Positions 1 to 5,975 of a stretch of DNA of 13,646 nucleotides are shown piece after piece. Below the pieces are notes generated by a model. The model was not told where the DNA came from, did not search any database, and saw only the letters and a program-made list of their open reading frames with translations. Made by a program: the position numbers and the translations under genes. Within the stretch, counting starts at the first letter, position 1, and the number at the start of each line of letters is the position of its first letter. The stretch is from JAVBNF01 sp031551725 (lineage in GTDB: Bacteria > Bacteroidota > Bacteroidia > Bacteroidales > P3). The stretch lies in the NCBI GenBank assembly GCA_031551725.1, contig JAVBNF010000041.1:1-13646 (forward strand), written 5' to 3'.

Positions 1-42
1 AGCAAATGCATAATCAGAATAAAATTAAAATCAGAACTTACA

Positions 43-81
43 GAAAAAAAGATAGTTGCAAGTTTAAACTTGCAACTATCT
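43..81 (-). terminator. Intrinsic terminator of the small membrane-protein gene
   Basis: Positions 50-81 form an uninterrupted 32-nt perfect palindrome with arms AGATAGTTGCAAGTTT and its exact complement. On the minus strand it is followed at once by a run of seven T (A-run at 44-50 on the plus strand). It lies about 70 bp after the stop codon of the minus-strand gene at 151-408, so it is the expected transcription end for that gene. Because the T-run is on one side only, it should act mainly on leftward transcription. Confidence 0.8.
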
Positions 82-150
82 GATAAATGTTATAACTTTA
101 CACTAATATTAACCTGTAACGGTTATTTAGGACTAGTCAGCAACACATTA

Positions 151-408
151 CTACTTGATCTGTTTGAAACAGGATACGAAACGGGAACCAAAACGGGAAC
201 CGAACAGCTGTCCTAAAACAGCCATTCCAATAAAAAGTGGAATAAAAATAAGCGGGGTATCCAAATAAATTCTTAAAGGAATTATAAACGGAATAGATGC
301 ATGAACGAAAAAAAACCATGCAAATGAAAACTTTTTATATTTCGTACGCCACCATCCCAAAGGGATATTGACTACAAAGGCAATAGCAGCAACAAGAAGA
401 ATATTCAT
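151..408 (-). CDS. Small three-helix integral membrane protein, function unknown
   Basis: The 85-residue product has three hydrophobic segments, at about residues 3-19, 28-47 and 52-70. A Trp-Trp-Arg-Thr-Lys basic stretch separates the first two, and the C-terminus is basic. This predicts a small polytopic inner-membrane protein, with no enzymatic motif visible. Short proteins with this pattern (N-terminal helix, WWR, FSFAWFFFVHASIPF) look familiar as conserved hypothetical proteins, but I cannot name a function. The ATG at 406-408 sits about 20 bp after a good Bacteroidota promoter (428-457), and a strong terminator follows at 43-81, so it is a monocistronic unit. The C-terminal GSRFGSRF is encoded by a 12-bp-period duplication (179-189 and 191-201), suggesting recent slippage at the gene's end. 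Confidence 0.72.
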   Translation of the reverse strand: MNILLVAAIAFVVNIPLGWWRTKYKKFSFAWFFFVHASIPFIIPLRIYLDTPLIFIPLFIGMAVLGQLFGSRFGSRFVSCFKQIK

Positions 409-427
409 TTTATTTCGAATTTGATTG

Positions 428-457
428 CAAAGTTAATCAATATTTATGAGTTGACAA
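428..457 (-). promoter_or_regulatory. Bacteroidota-type promoter, leftward
   Basis: Read on the minus strand, TTG (455-457) is followed after 19 bp by TAACTTTG (428-435). This matches the Bacteroidota sigma-factor consensus TTG, about 19 bp, TAnnTTTG. Transcription would begin near 422 and reach the start codon of the small membrane-protein gene at 408 after a short leader. Its upstream element overlaps that of the rightward promoter at 451-479. Confidence 0.7.
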
Positions 458-479
458 TAAGTTATTTTTTGTATTTTTG
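451..479 (+). promoter_or_regulatory. Bacteroidota-type promoter, rightward
   Basis: TTG (451-453), an 18-bp spacer, then TATTTTTG (472-479) match the TTG / TAnnTTTG consensus. The predicted start, near 485, is about 15 bp before an ATG at 500 that opens only a 24-codon reading frame. The shared heptamer TTGACAA (451-457) is self-complementary at its ends, so it also supplies the upstream element for the leftward promoter. Confidence 0.6.
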
Positions 480-499
480 TAAAAATAAACATTTGAATT

Positions 500-574
500 A
501 TGAAACGAATTTCGTGTTTTTTGTTATCTGCAATCTTTTTTGCAGCATACAACTATACATCATATTTTGAATAA
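500..574 (+). CDS. Possible 24-residue hydrophobic micropeptide or signal-peptide remnant
   Basis: The ATG at 500 opens a 24-codon frame ending in TAA at 572-574. The peptide begins MKRISCFLLSAIFFAA, which has the basic N-terminus and hydrophobic core of a signal peptide or small membrane peptide. It continues with a short tyrosine-rich tail. A well-formed promoter (451-479) lies just upstream and no larger gene follows before the convergent copA gene. It could be a genuine membrane micropeptide, the 5' remnant of a decayed secreted-protein gene, or chance coding on a small RNA. The transcript would run towards the copA terminator. Confidence is limited because short frames arise easily in AT-rich DNA. 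Confidence 0.35.
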   Translation: MKRISCFLLSAIFFAAYNYTSYFE

Positions 575-601
575 AAAAAAAACGGCATATATCTATATCC
601 G
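573..601 (-). terminator. Probable terminator of copA
   Basis: On the minus strand, a small hairpin (CGG at 599-601 pairing with CCG at 583-585, with an ATATA/TATAT inner stem) is followed by ten T (573-582). Just before it, ACCACA and TGTGGT (602-607 and 624-629) can form a second stem. It lies about 40 bp past the copA stop codon. The hairpin is AT-rich with a tiny loop, so its strength is uncertain. Confidence 0.5.
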
Positions 602-640
602 ACCACAATGTTGTTTTGATTGATGTGGTTGTAAAATAAT

Positions 641-3016
641 TTACAATTTCACATTTTTCAATCTCAAAGCATTGGTAATTACAGAAACCGAGCTCAAACT
701 CATTGCAGCCGCGCCAATCATCGGCGATAGCAACACTCCGAAAAATGGATATAAAATCCCTGCTGCAATGGGAATTCCAAGCGTATTGTAAACGAATGCG
801 AAGAATAAATTTTGTTTGATATTTTTCATTGTTGCATGGCTCAATTTTTTCGCTTTTGAAATGCCCAACAAATCACCTTTAATCAAAGTTACCGCTGAAT
901 TTTGCATAGCAACATCCGTGCCGGTTCCCATGGCAATGCCAATGTTGGCCTGCATCAATGCCGGGGCATCGTTAATCCCATCGCCGGCCATTGCCACTAT
1001 TTTTCCCATTTCCTGATATCGCTTGATTTCATTGAGTTTATCAGCCGGCAAGCATTCGGCTTTATAATTCAACAAGTTTAATTCTCGGGCAATAGCCTGC
1101 GCTGTACGATCATTGTCGCCGGTTAGCATGACAACTTCAACACCTTGTGAAATTAAGGTTTGAATCGCTTGTTTGCTACTCGGTTTAATTGCATCGACAA
1201 TAATTACATAAGCAACAATTTGATTCTCGACGGCTAAATACGAAATCGTTTTTCCTTTTGCTTGTTCGACAGATACAATGTTTTTCAATTCATTTGAAAT
1301 AGAAATATGTAGTTGTTCAAACAACTTTTGATTCCCTAATTTGATTGTTTTTCCATCTATAATTCCGCTTACACCTTGACCGGACAAGGCTTCGAAATTA
1401 GTTGCATCAATCAAATAAATGTCATTTGATTTTGCATATTGAACAATGGCTTCGCCTAAAGGATGCTCACTGTGCAGATTTATCGAACCGCTGTATTTCA
1501 TAGCTTCTTCACAGGAAAAACCATTTAACGGAACAATGTTTTCAACGGAAGGCTTGCCTTCCGTGATGGTTCCCGTTTTATCTACAATCAACACATTTAT
1601 TTTATCCATTATTTCCAAGGCTTCGGCATCTTTAATAAGCATGCCGTTTTGCGCACCTTTGCCAATGCCAACCATTACAGACATGGGAGTGGCCAATCCC
1701 AATGCGCATGGACAAGCAATGATTAAAATGGCCAATGCATTGCTGAATGCGAATACATACGCATGTTCGATTCCGGAAAACGCCCAAATACAAAAGGTAA
1801 TTACAGCAACAGCAATTACCGTCATCACAAAATAGCGAGAAACTTTATCGGTTATTTTCTGTATCGGAGCCTTAGAGCGACTTGCCGTTTGAACCATTTC
1901 AATAATTTGCGCAAGCAAGGTTTCGTCACCTACTTTTTCGGCAATCATCGTAAATGATTTCACGCCGTTAATGGTTCCAGCACTTACTTTATCTCCAACA
2001 GATTTATCAACAGGAATCGGTTCGCCGGTAATCATTGACTCATCAATACTACTTTCGCCATCTTTAATCATTCCATCCACAGGGATTTTTTCGCCTGGTT
2101 TTACACGTAAAATATCACCTTTTTGAATATCTTCAATATCGATCATTTCATCTTGACCGTTGTTTACAAGCGTGGCTTGCGTAGGTGCAAGTTTCAACAA
2201 TTCTTTAAGCGCAGTATTCGTTTTGGTATGCGCTTTGGCTTCTAAAACTTGTCCTAACAAAACCAAGGTTAAAATAACTGCTACGGCTTCGAAATATAAA
2301 TGAACATCGCCATGTTTTTCGCGAAAAACCTCAGGAAATATGGACGGAAAGAAAAGTGCAATTACACTAAAAATAAAAGCCGCTCCCGAACCAATACCGA
2401 TAAGCGTAAACATATTTAGTTTCCATGTTTTCAAAGAAGTCCAAGCACGTTCAAAAAACATCCAAGCGGCATAAAAAACAACAGGAAGCGTGAATACAAA
2501 TTGTGCATATTTTACAATTTCTCTGATTGTTGAACTGTGAAAATCGACAAGCATTCCGGACATTGCCAAAATGAATACAGGGGTTGTAAATCCTAAAGCG
2601 ATCCAAAACTTTTTCAATAATTCTTTGTAAGTTGCGTTCTCGTCTTCTGCACCGGTAGCAACCAAATCCATTCCGCAAACCGGGCAGCTTCCCGGCTGAT
2701 CATACATTTTATCGCCCTCGCAAAACATGGGACAATAATATTTTCCGGCCGACATTGCTTTCGACGATTGATGTTGATGTATTTTTTTCGGCATTTTCAA
2801 GCGTTCGCCTTCCATTGCAATGGTGTAATTTCCAACAGCGGCAATTGCTTTTTGAAATTCTTCGGTAGGAATATGCGTTTCCATCGTAATTGTTGCGATT
2901 GGAGGATCGAGCGTTACTACTGCATCAGCCCCCTCCACCCCATTCAACGCATTTTCGATTTTAGTACGGCAGCCGTTGCACGACATGCCTCCAATATTAT
3001 ATTTGTGAGTCATCAT
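641..3016 (-). CDS. copA: Copper-exporting P1B-type ATPase CopA
   Basis: This 791-residue inner-membrane pump should couple ATP hydrolysis to export of Cu(+) from the cytoplasm. Residues 5-70 are an HMA domain with the GMSCNGC motif (Cys13, Cys16). Residues 93-119 are a second metal-binding module of the CPM...C...PGSCPVCGMDL type, after a short His-rich linker. The ATPase core is complete: TGE (330-332), membrane CPC (435-437), phosphorylation motif DKTGT (479-483), SEHPL with the P1B-specific HP (518-519), TGDN (632-635) and GDGINDAP (678-685). TM7 YN (743-744) and TM8 MSLSS (772-776) are the Cu(+) signature of the P1B-1 subgroup. ATG at 3016 is chosen because the HMA domain begins at once after it; a second ATG follows directly. 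No CopY/CueR regulator or separate copper chaperone gene is adjacent. Confidence 0.95.
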   Translation of the reverse strand: MMTHKYNIGGMSCNGCRTKIENALNGVEGADAVVTLDPPIATITMETHIPTEEFQKAIAAVGNYTIAMEGERLKMPKKIHQHQSSKAMSAGKYYCPMFCEGDKMYDQPGSCPVCGMDLVATGAEDENATYKELLKKFWIALGFTTPVFILAMSGMLVDFHSSTIREIVKYAQFVFTLPVVFYAAWMFFERAWTSLKTWKLNMFTLIGIGSGAAFIFSVIALFFPSIFPEVFREKHGDVHLYFEAVAVILTLVLLGQVLEAKAHTKTNTALKELLKLAPTQATLVNNGQDEMIDIEDIQKGDILRVKPGEKIPVDGMIKDGESSIDESMITGEPIPVDKSVGDKVSAGTINGVKSFTMIAEKVGDETLLAQIIEMVQTASRSKAPIQKITDKVSRYFVMTVIAVAVITFCIWAFSGIEHAYVFAFSNALAILIIACPCALGLATPMSVMVGIGKGAQNGMLIKDAEALEIMDKINVLIVDKTGTITEGKPSVENIVPLNGFSCEEAMKYSGSINLHSEHPLGEAIVQYAKSNDIYLIDATNFEALSGQGVSGIIDGKTIKLGNQKLFEQLHISISNELKNIVSVEQAKGKTISYLAVENQIVAYVIIVDAIKPSSKQAIQTLISQGVEVVMLTGDNDRTAQAIARELNLLNYKAECLPADKLNEIKRYQEMGKIVAMAGDGINDAPALMQANIGIAMGTGTDVAMQNSAVTLIKGDLLGISKAKKLSHATMKNIKQNLFFAFVYNTLGIPIAAGILYPFFGVLLSPMIGAAAMSLSSVSVITNALRLKNVKL

Positions 3017-3029
3017 TTTTTTCTTTTTA

Positions 3030-3037
3030 CAAAATTA
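3030..3037 (-). promoter_or_regulatory. Promoter -7 box of copA
   Basis: On the minus strand the sequence TAATTTTG matches the Bacteroidota TAnnTTTG element and lies about 13 bp before the copA ATG, implying a very short A-rich leader without a Shine-Dalgarno site. I see no TTG at the usual 19-20 bp upstream; the nearest is about 29 bp away. The promoter may therefore depend on an activator. Confidence 0.45.
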
Positions 3038-3167
3038 ACGAATTAATCTGATTTTTCGAACATTAACAAGAACTGTTGATAACTTTTATTTTCATTTAGA
3101 AATAAAACGGGGTGTCATCGCGTTTATATATGTAAACAAATTTATTAATTACAAGTTTTTTATTTTT

Positions 3168-3764
3168 ATGAAAAAGAAAAAAAATCTCCCACAAGATTTC
3201 CTCATTTACAAAAGTAATGACGGACGTTTTAACATTAATGTCAAAATTGAAGATGATACCATTTGGCTGACACAAGCCCAAATGGCCGAACTCTTTGAAA
3301 AAGGCCGGACAACAATCACCGAACACATTAAAAACGTATTCAAAGAAGGCGAACTGGATGAGAAGTCAGTATGTCGGAAATTCCGACATACTGCCGACGA
3401 CGGAAAAACATATAAACCAGTTTATTACAATTTAGACGTGATAATTTCCGTCGGTTATCGGGTAAAATCTCAACGGGGTACTCAATTTCGTATTTGGGCC
3501 AATCAAGTTTTGAAAGAATATTTGATGAAAGGCTTTGTTGTTCGCCCATATATAAATATTGGCGAGCAACTTGCAAAATTCAAAGATGAAATTATTGATC
3601 GAATTGAATCGTTGGAAAAAGACAATGAAAGCTACAATCAACAATTCGATGATTTTTATGAAACACTCATAAAACTGATAGACGAGGTAAATAAAATAAA
3701 ACCACAAAATGAAGATTTTCAAAAACGCAAAAGAATCGGATTTAAATTAAAAAACGAAGAATAA
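3168..3764 (+). CDS. Short RhuM-family protein, first of a tandem pair
   Basis: The 198-residue product matches the N-terminal part of the virulence RhuM family: IWLTQAQMAELF with a helix-turn-helix-like stretch (about 32-58), then YYNLDVIISVGYRVKSQRGT (87-106) and FRIWANQVLKEYLMKGF (107-123). Family members are often longer, about 330 residues. This one instead ends in a predicted coiled coil (about 133-178) and a basic KRKRIGFK tail. That tail resembles the end of many Bacteroidota ORF6N-domain proteins, so I read the architecture as complete rather than truncated. The role of RhuM proteins is poorly known; DNA binding is an inference from the HTH-like region and kinship with phage ORF6N/antirepressor proteins. 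It is followed after 11 bp by a paralogue, so the pair is probably co-transcribed. Codons 67-76 contain a perfect inverted repeat (3367-3393). Confidence 0.85.
   Translation: MKKKKNLPQDFLIYKSNDGRFNINVKIEDDTIWLTQAQMAELFEKGRTTITEHIKNVFKEGELDEKSVCRKFRHTADDGKTYKPVYYNLDVIISVGYRVKSQRGTQFRIWANQVLKEYLMKGFVVRPYINIGEQLAKFKDEIIDRIESLEKDNESYNQQFDDFYETLIKLIDEVNKIKPQNEDFQKRKRIGFKLKNEE
3367..3393. repeat. Perfect inverted repeat inside the first RhuM gene
   Basis: Arms CAGTATGTCGGAA and TTCCGACATACTG (13 bp each) flank a single A at 3380, the third base of the Lys71 codon. In frame the repeat encodes VCRK on the left and FRHT on the right. A matching but different palindrome occupies the same codons of the next gene. 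Confidence 0.9.
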
Positions 3765-3775
3765 AATAATTTACG

Positions 3776-4381
3776 ATGAAAAAACAAAAATTAATTCCAC
3801 AAGATTTCCTCATTTATAAAAGTAATGACGGACTCTTAAATCTGAATGTCAAATTAGAAGATGATATGATTTGGCTAACACAAGCACAAATGGTTGAACT
3901 GTTTGGCTCAAGTAAAGCAAATATCAACGAACACATTAAACAAATTTACCGAACTAAAGAGCTTGCAAAAAATCCAACTGTTCGGAAATTCCGAACAGTT
4001 CAAAATGAAGGTAAAAGACAGGTTGAAAGAAGATTAGACTTCTACAACTTGGATATAATCATTGCTGTTGGATATCGCGTAAATTCAAAGAAAGGAACTC
4101 AATTCCGCATTTGGGCAAATCAAGTGCTAAAAGAATATCTAATGAAAGGATTTGTAATGCGCCCATACATGAACATCGGAGAACAATTAGGTAAGTTTAA
4201 AAACGAAATTATTTACAGAATCGAACTATTGGAAAAAGATAATCAAAATTATAATCAACAAGTAGATGAGTTTTTTAAAACGCTGGAAAGTTTAATGACA
4301 GAAATAAACAAAATGAAATCTAAAAACGTAGATGTCCCCAAGCGCACCAAAGTTGGATATAAGTTTAAAAACGAAGAATAA
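3776..4381 (+). CDS. Short RhuM-family protein, second of a tandem pair
   Basis: The 201-residue product is a paralogue of the upstream protein. It shares the PQDFLIYKSNDG start, the WLTQAQMVELFGSSKANINEHIK HTH-like region (33-55), the YNLDIIIAVGYRV and GTQFRIWANQVLKEYLMKGF blocks, a coiled-coil C-terminal half and a basic PKRTKVGYKFKNEE end. The most divergent part is residues 57-90 (TVRKFRTVQNEGKRQVERRL against VCRKFRHTADDGKTYKP), where it adopts the other common RhuM subtype sequence with a three-residue insertion. The conserved flanks with a switched central cassette suggest duplication followed by divergence or recombination in that segment. The spacing to its partner is 11 bp. No promoter is evident between them. 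Function is unknown; a DNA-binding or antirepressor-like role is an inference from the family. Confidence 0.85.
   Translation: MKKQKLIPQDFLIYKSNDGLLNLNVKLEDDMIWLTQAQMVELFGSSKANINEHIKQIYRTKELAKNPTVRKFRTVQNEGKRQVERRLDFYNLDIIIAVGYRVNSKKGTQFRIWANQVLKEYLMKGFVMRPYMNIGEQLGKFKNEIIYRIELLEKDNQNYNQQVDEFFKTLESLMTEINKMKSKNVDVPKRTKVGYKFKNEE
3976..4000. repeat. Perfect inverted repeat inside the second RhuM gene
   Basis: Arms AACTGTTCGGAA and TTCCGAACAGTT (12 bp each) flank a single A at 3988, again the third base of the Lys71 codon. It encodes TVRK on the left and FRTV on the right. The core CGGAAATTCCG is common to both genes. The outer arms differ but remain perfectly complementary within each copy. Confidence 0.9.
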
Positions 4382-4382
4382 T

Positions 4383-4421
4383 TTTTGTAAATTTCCACTT
4401 TTACAAAATGATTTTTGTAAA
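4383..4421 (+). terminator. Possible terminator of the RhuM pair
   Basis: TTTTGTAAA (4383-4391) and TTTACAAAA (4400-4408) form a 9-bp stem with an 8-nt loop, followed by TGATTTTTG. It begins 2 bp after the stop codon of the second RhuM gene. The stem is very AT-rich, so termination would be weak. The same TTTTTGTAAA string recurs at 4412-4421, so the stretch could instead be a repeated binding site. Confidence 0.35.
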
Positions 4422-4555
4422 GGGGTGAATATTGTTAAATTTTAGACATTTGTACAAAAAGGAAGGAGTAAAGAACGGCAAGCAAATGCGGAGTTGAGTT
4501 AGCAGAATGTTACCGAAAGGTTTATATAGTTTCTTGTGTAATTCATTTAATTACA

Positions 4556-4614
4556 ACTGTTTTCGATTTGAGTTTCAAAACTCAATAAGTAATTTTACAA
4601 ATCGAAAAAACAGT
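4556..4614. repeat. Large nested inverted repeat before the integrase gene
   Basis: ACTGTTTTCGATTTG (4556-4570) pairs with CAAATCGAAAAAACAGT (4598-4614), complementary over 15 bases except for two extra A. A second inverted repeat sits inside it (GAGTTT 4570-4575 with AAACTC 4578-4583). The right arm ends 5 bp before the integrase ATG. In RNA this would place the start codon at the foot of a stem-loop; in DNA it could be a recombinase or regulator site. There is no other coding content between 4382 and 4619. Confidence 0.6.
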
Positions 4615-4619
4615 AAAAA

Positions 4620-5870
4620 ATGAGAACACAAAAAAGCACGTATTCGTTGTTTTTCTACATCAACAAAACACGAAAAGACAAAAATGGCAATTGCCCGATT
4701 TATTTGCGTATAAGCGTAAATGGGACAAAAGTTGCAACAAGTATCAAAAGAAGTATTAACCCTAATAATTGGGATAAGAAAGGCTTCCCTTTCGGCAAAT
4801 CGCCGGAGGTAAAAGAACTCTCCAACTATATGGATGCCATCCGTGTGAAGATAAATAAAATTCAAACAGAATTTCTACTTAATGAAACTTGTATTACAGC
4901 TGAAATGTTCCGAGCGGCTTTGTTCGGAGCAAGAGCAAACACAGAGGCGACTTGGTGTGAATTGATGCAAAAACGCATTGAAGAAGAAAAAACGTATTAT
5001 CTGCGGAAAGAGAAATCCGTTCATGCATATTACGTTTGTCGCAGAACGCTGTATTTTATGGAATGTTTTCTAAAAGAAAATTATCGATTGAGCGATATTC
5101 CGGCACGAAAGGTGGACAGACAGATGATTGACCGCTTTATTCAGTATTTATCGTCCCAATCAATCGGACATAATTATATTGTAATTTGTTTACAGAAAGT
5201 GAAAAGTGTTTTTGAGAAAGCACTTCAATACAATATTATTGCATCAAATCCGATGACAGGTATTCCACTAAGTTTGAAACTGAATGGCAAGCGAAATCAT
5301 TTGACGGAAGATGAACTTAATATTTTGCTTTTGGCAAAGTTCCCGGAAAAACGAATGGAAAACGAACGCGATGTGTTTTTATTTTCAGTATTTACCGGAC
5401 TTGCGTGCCGTGATGCCAAGAATTTGACACGGGAACGTTTGGTGAAAATAGATGGCAAATGGTGGATCCGCACATGGCGTCAAAAAACAGATATCATAGC
5501 CAATATTCCATTACTTCCACAAGCGGAAGAATTGTTGAAGAAATTTTGCAGCCATGATTTTGAACATTTACCATACCATACCAAGTTGATACCTGTTCAA
5601 TGCACATACACTCGCAACAAATGGCTGAAAAAAATAGAAGAGCATTGTAAGCTAAACAAGCATTTAACGACCCATGTTGCCCGACATACTTTTGCCACCA
5701 CGATAACGCTTGCCAACGATGTCCCGATTGAAACGGTATCGCACATGCTCGGACACAAAAGTTTAGCAATGACACAACATTATGCCAAAATAATAAACAA
5801 AAAAGTGGGTCGAGATATGAATAATTTAATGGATCGGATTGGGCAATCTTATCAAGCGGTGGCAAGTTGA
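4620..5870 (+). CDS. Tyrosine recombinase / integrase
   Basis: The 416-residue protein has the layout of Bacteroidota mobile-element integrases. An N-terminal arm-binding domain (about 5-90, SLFFYINKTRKDKNGNCPIY) is followed by a SAM-like core-binding domain (about 108-212) and a C-terminal catalytic domain (about 225-400). The catalytic set is complete: Arg264 in FTGLACRDAKNL, Lys289 in the beta-hairpin, His352 and Arg355 in THVARHTFAT, His379 in MLGHKS, and nucleophile Tyr388 in TQHYAKI. It should cut and rejoin DNA at attachment or inversion sites. No relaxase, mobilisation or excisionase genes are seen, so it may serve a small element or a site-specific inversion rather than a conjugative transposon. 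The ATG at 4620 lies at the foot of the inverted repeat 4556-4614. A short AT hairpin at 5889-5901 may end its transcript. Confidence 0.93.
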   Translation: MRTQKSTYSLFFYINKTRKDKNGNCPIYLRISVNGTKVATSIKRSINPNNWDKKGFPFGKSPEVKELSNYMDAIRVKINKIQTEFLLNETCITAEMFRAALFGARANTEATWCELMQKRIEEEKTYYLRKEKSVHAYYVCRRTLYFMECFLKENYRLSDIPARKVDRQMIDRFIQYLSSQSIGHNYIVICLQKVKSVFEKALQYNIIASNPMTGIPLSLKLNGKRNHLTEDELNILLLAKFPEKRMENERDVFLFSVFTGLACRDAKNLTRERLVKIDGKWWIRTWRQKTDIIANIPLLPQAEELLKKFCSHDFEHLPYHTKLIPVQCTYTRNKWLKKIEEHCKLNKHLTTHVARHTFATTITLANDVPIETVSHMLGHKSLAMTQHYAKIINKKVGRDMNNLMDRIGQSYQAVAS

Positions 5871-5932
5871 TTTACAGATATAGACTTGGATTTTAGAAAT
5901 CTTTATTTGTTAAAAATTAAAAGATAAAAATA

Positions 5933-5963
5933 TTGGAAAATTTAACATTAATCAATACCTTTG
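5933..5963 (+). promoter_or_regulatory. Promoter of the AlbA_2/ATP-binding protein gene
   Basis: TTG (5933-5935), a 20-bp spacer and TACCTTTG (5956-5963) fit the Bacteroidota consensus closely. Transcription would begin about 5968-5970, only a few bases before the ATG at 5976. This argues for 5976 as the true start and rules out the upstream in-frame TTG at 5961, which lies inside the promoter box. Confidence 0.75.
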
Positions 5964-5975
5964 CATCATCATATT

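Noticed and set aside
43..81. CRISPR-like or mobile-element end at the window start
   Set aside because: The perfect palindrome with a one-sided T-run after a stop codon is fully explained as an intrinsic terminator, and there is no repeat array.
3122..3137. GTTTA...TAAAC dyad upstream of the RhuM pair
   Set aside because: A five-base AT-rich dyad is expected by chance here. No TAnnTTTG promoter accompanies it; the nearest is TAACTTTT at about 3080, one base off.
3168..4381. Toxin-antitoxin pair
   Set aside because: Two small adjacent genes suggested it, but the products are clear paralogues of one family with no toxin motif.
5889..5907. Hairpin GATTT/AAATC followed by TTTATTT after the integrase
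   Set aside because: A five-base AT-only stem with a three-base loop is too weak to call a terminator by eye.
5961..5975. TTG start giving MHHHIM at the front of the AlbA_2 protein
   Set aside because: The TTG lies within the promoter box TACCTTTG, so it would not be in the transcript. The ATG at 5976 directly precedes the conserved domain.
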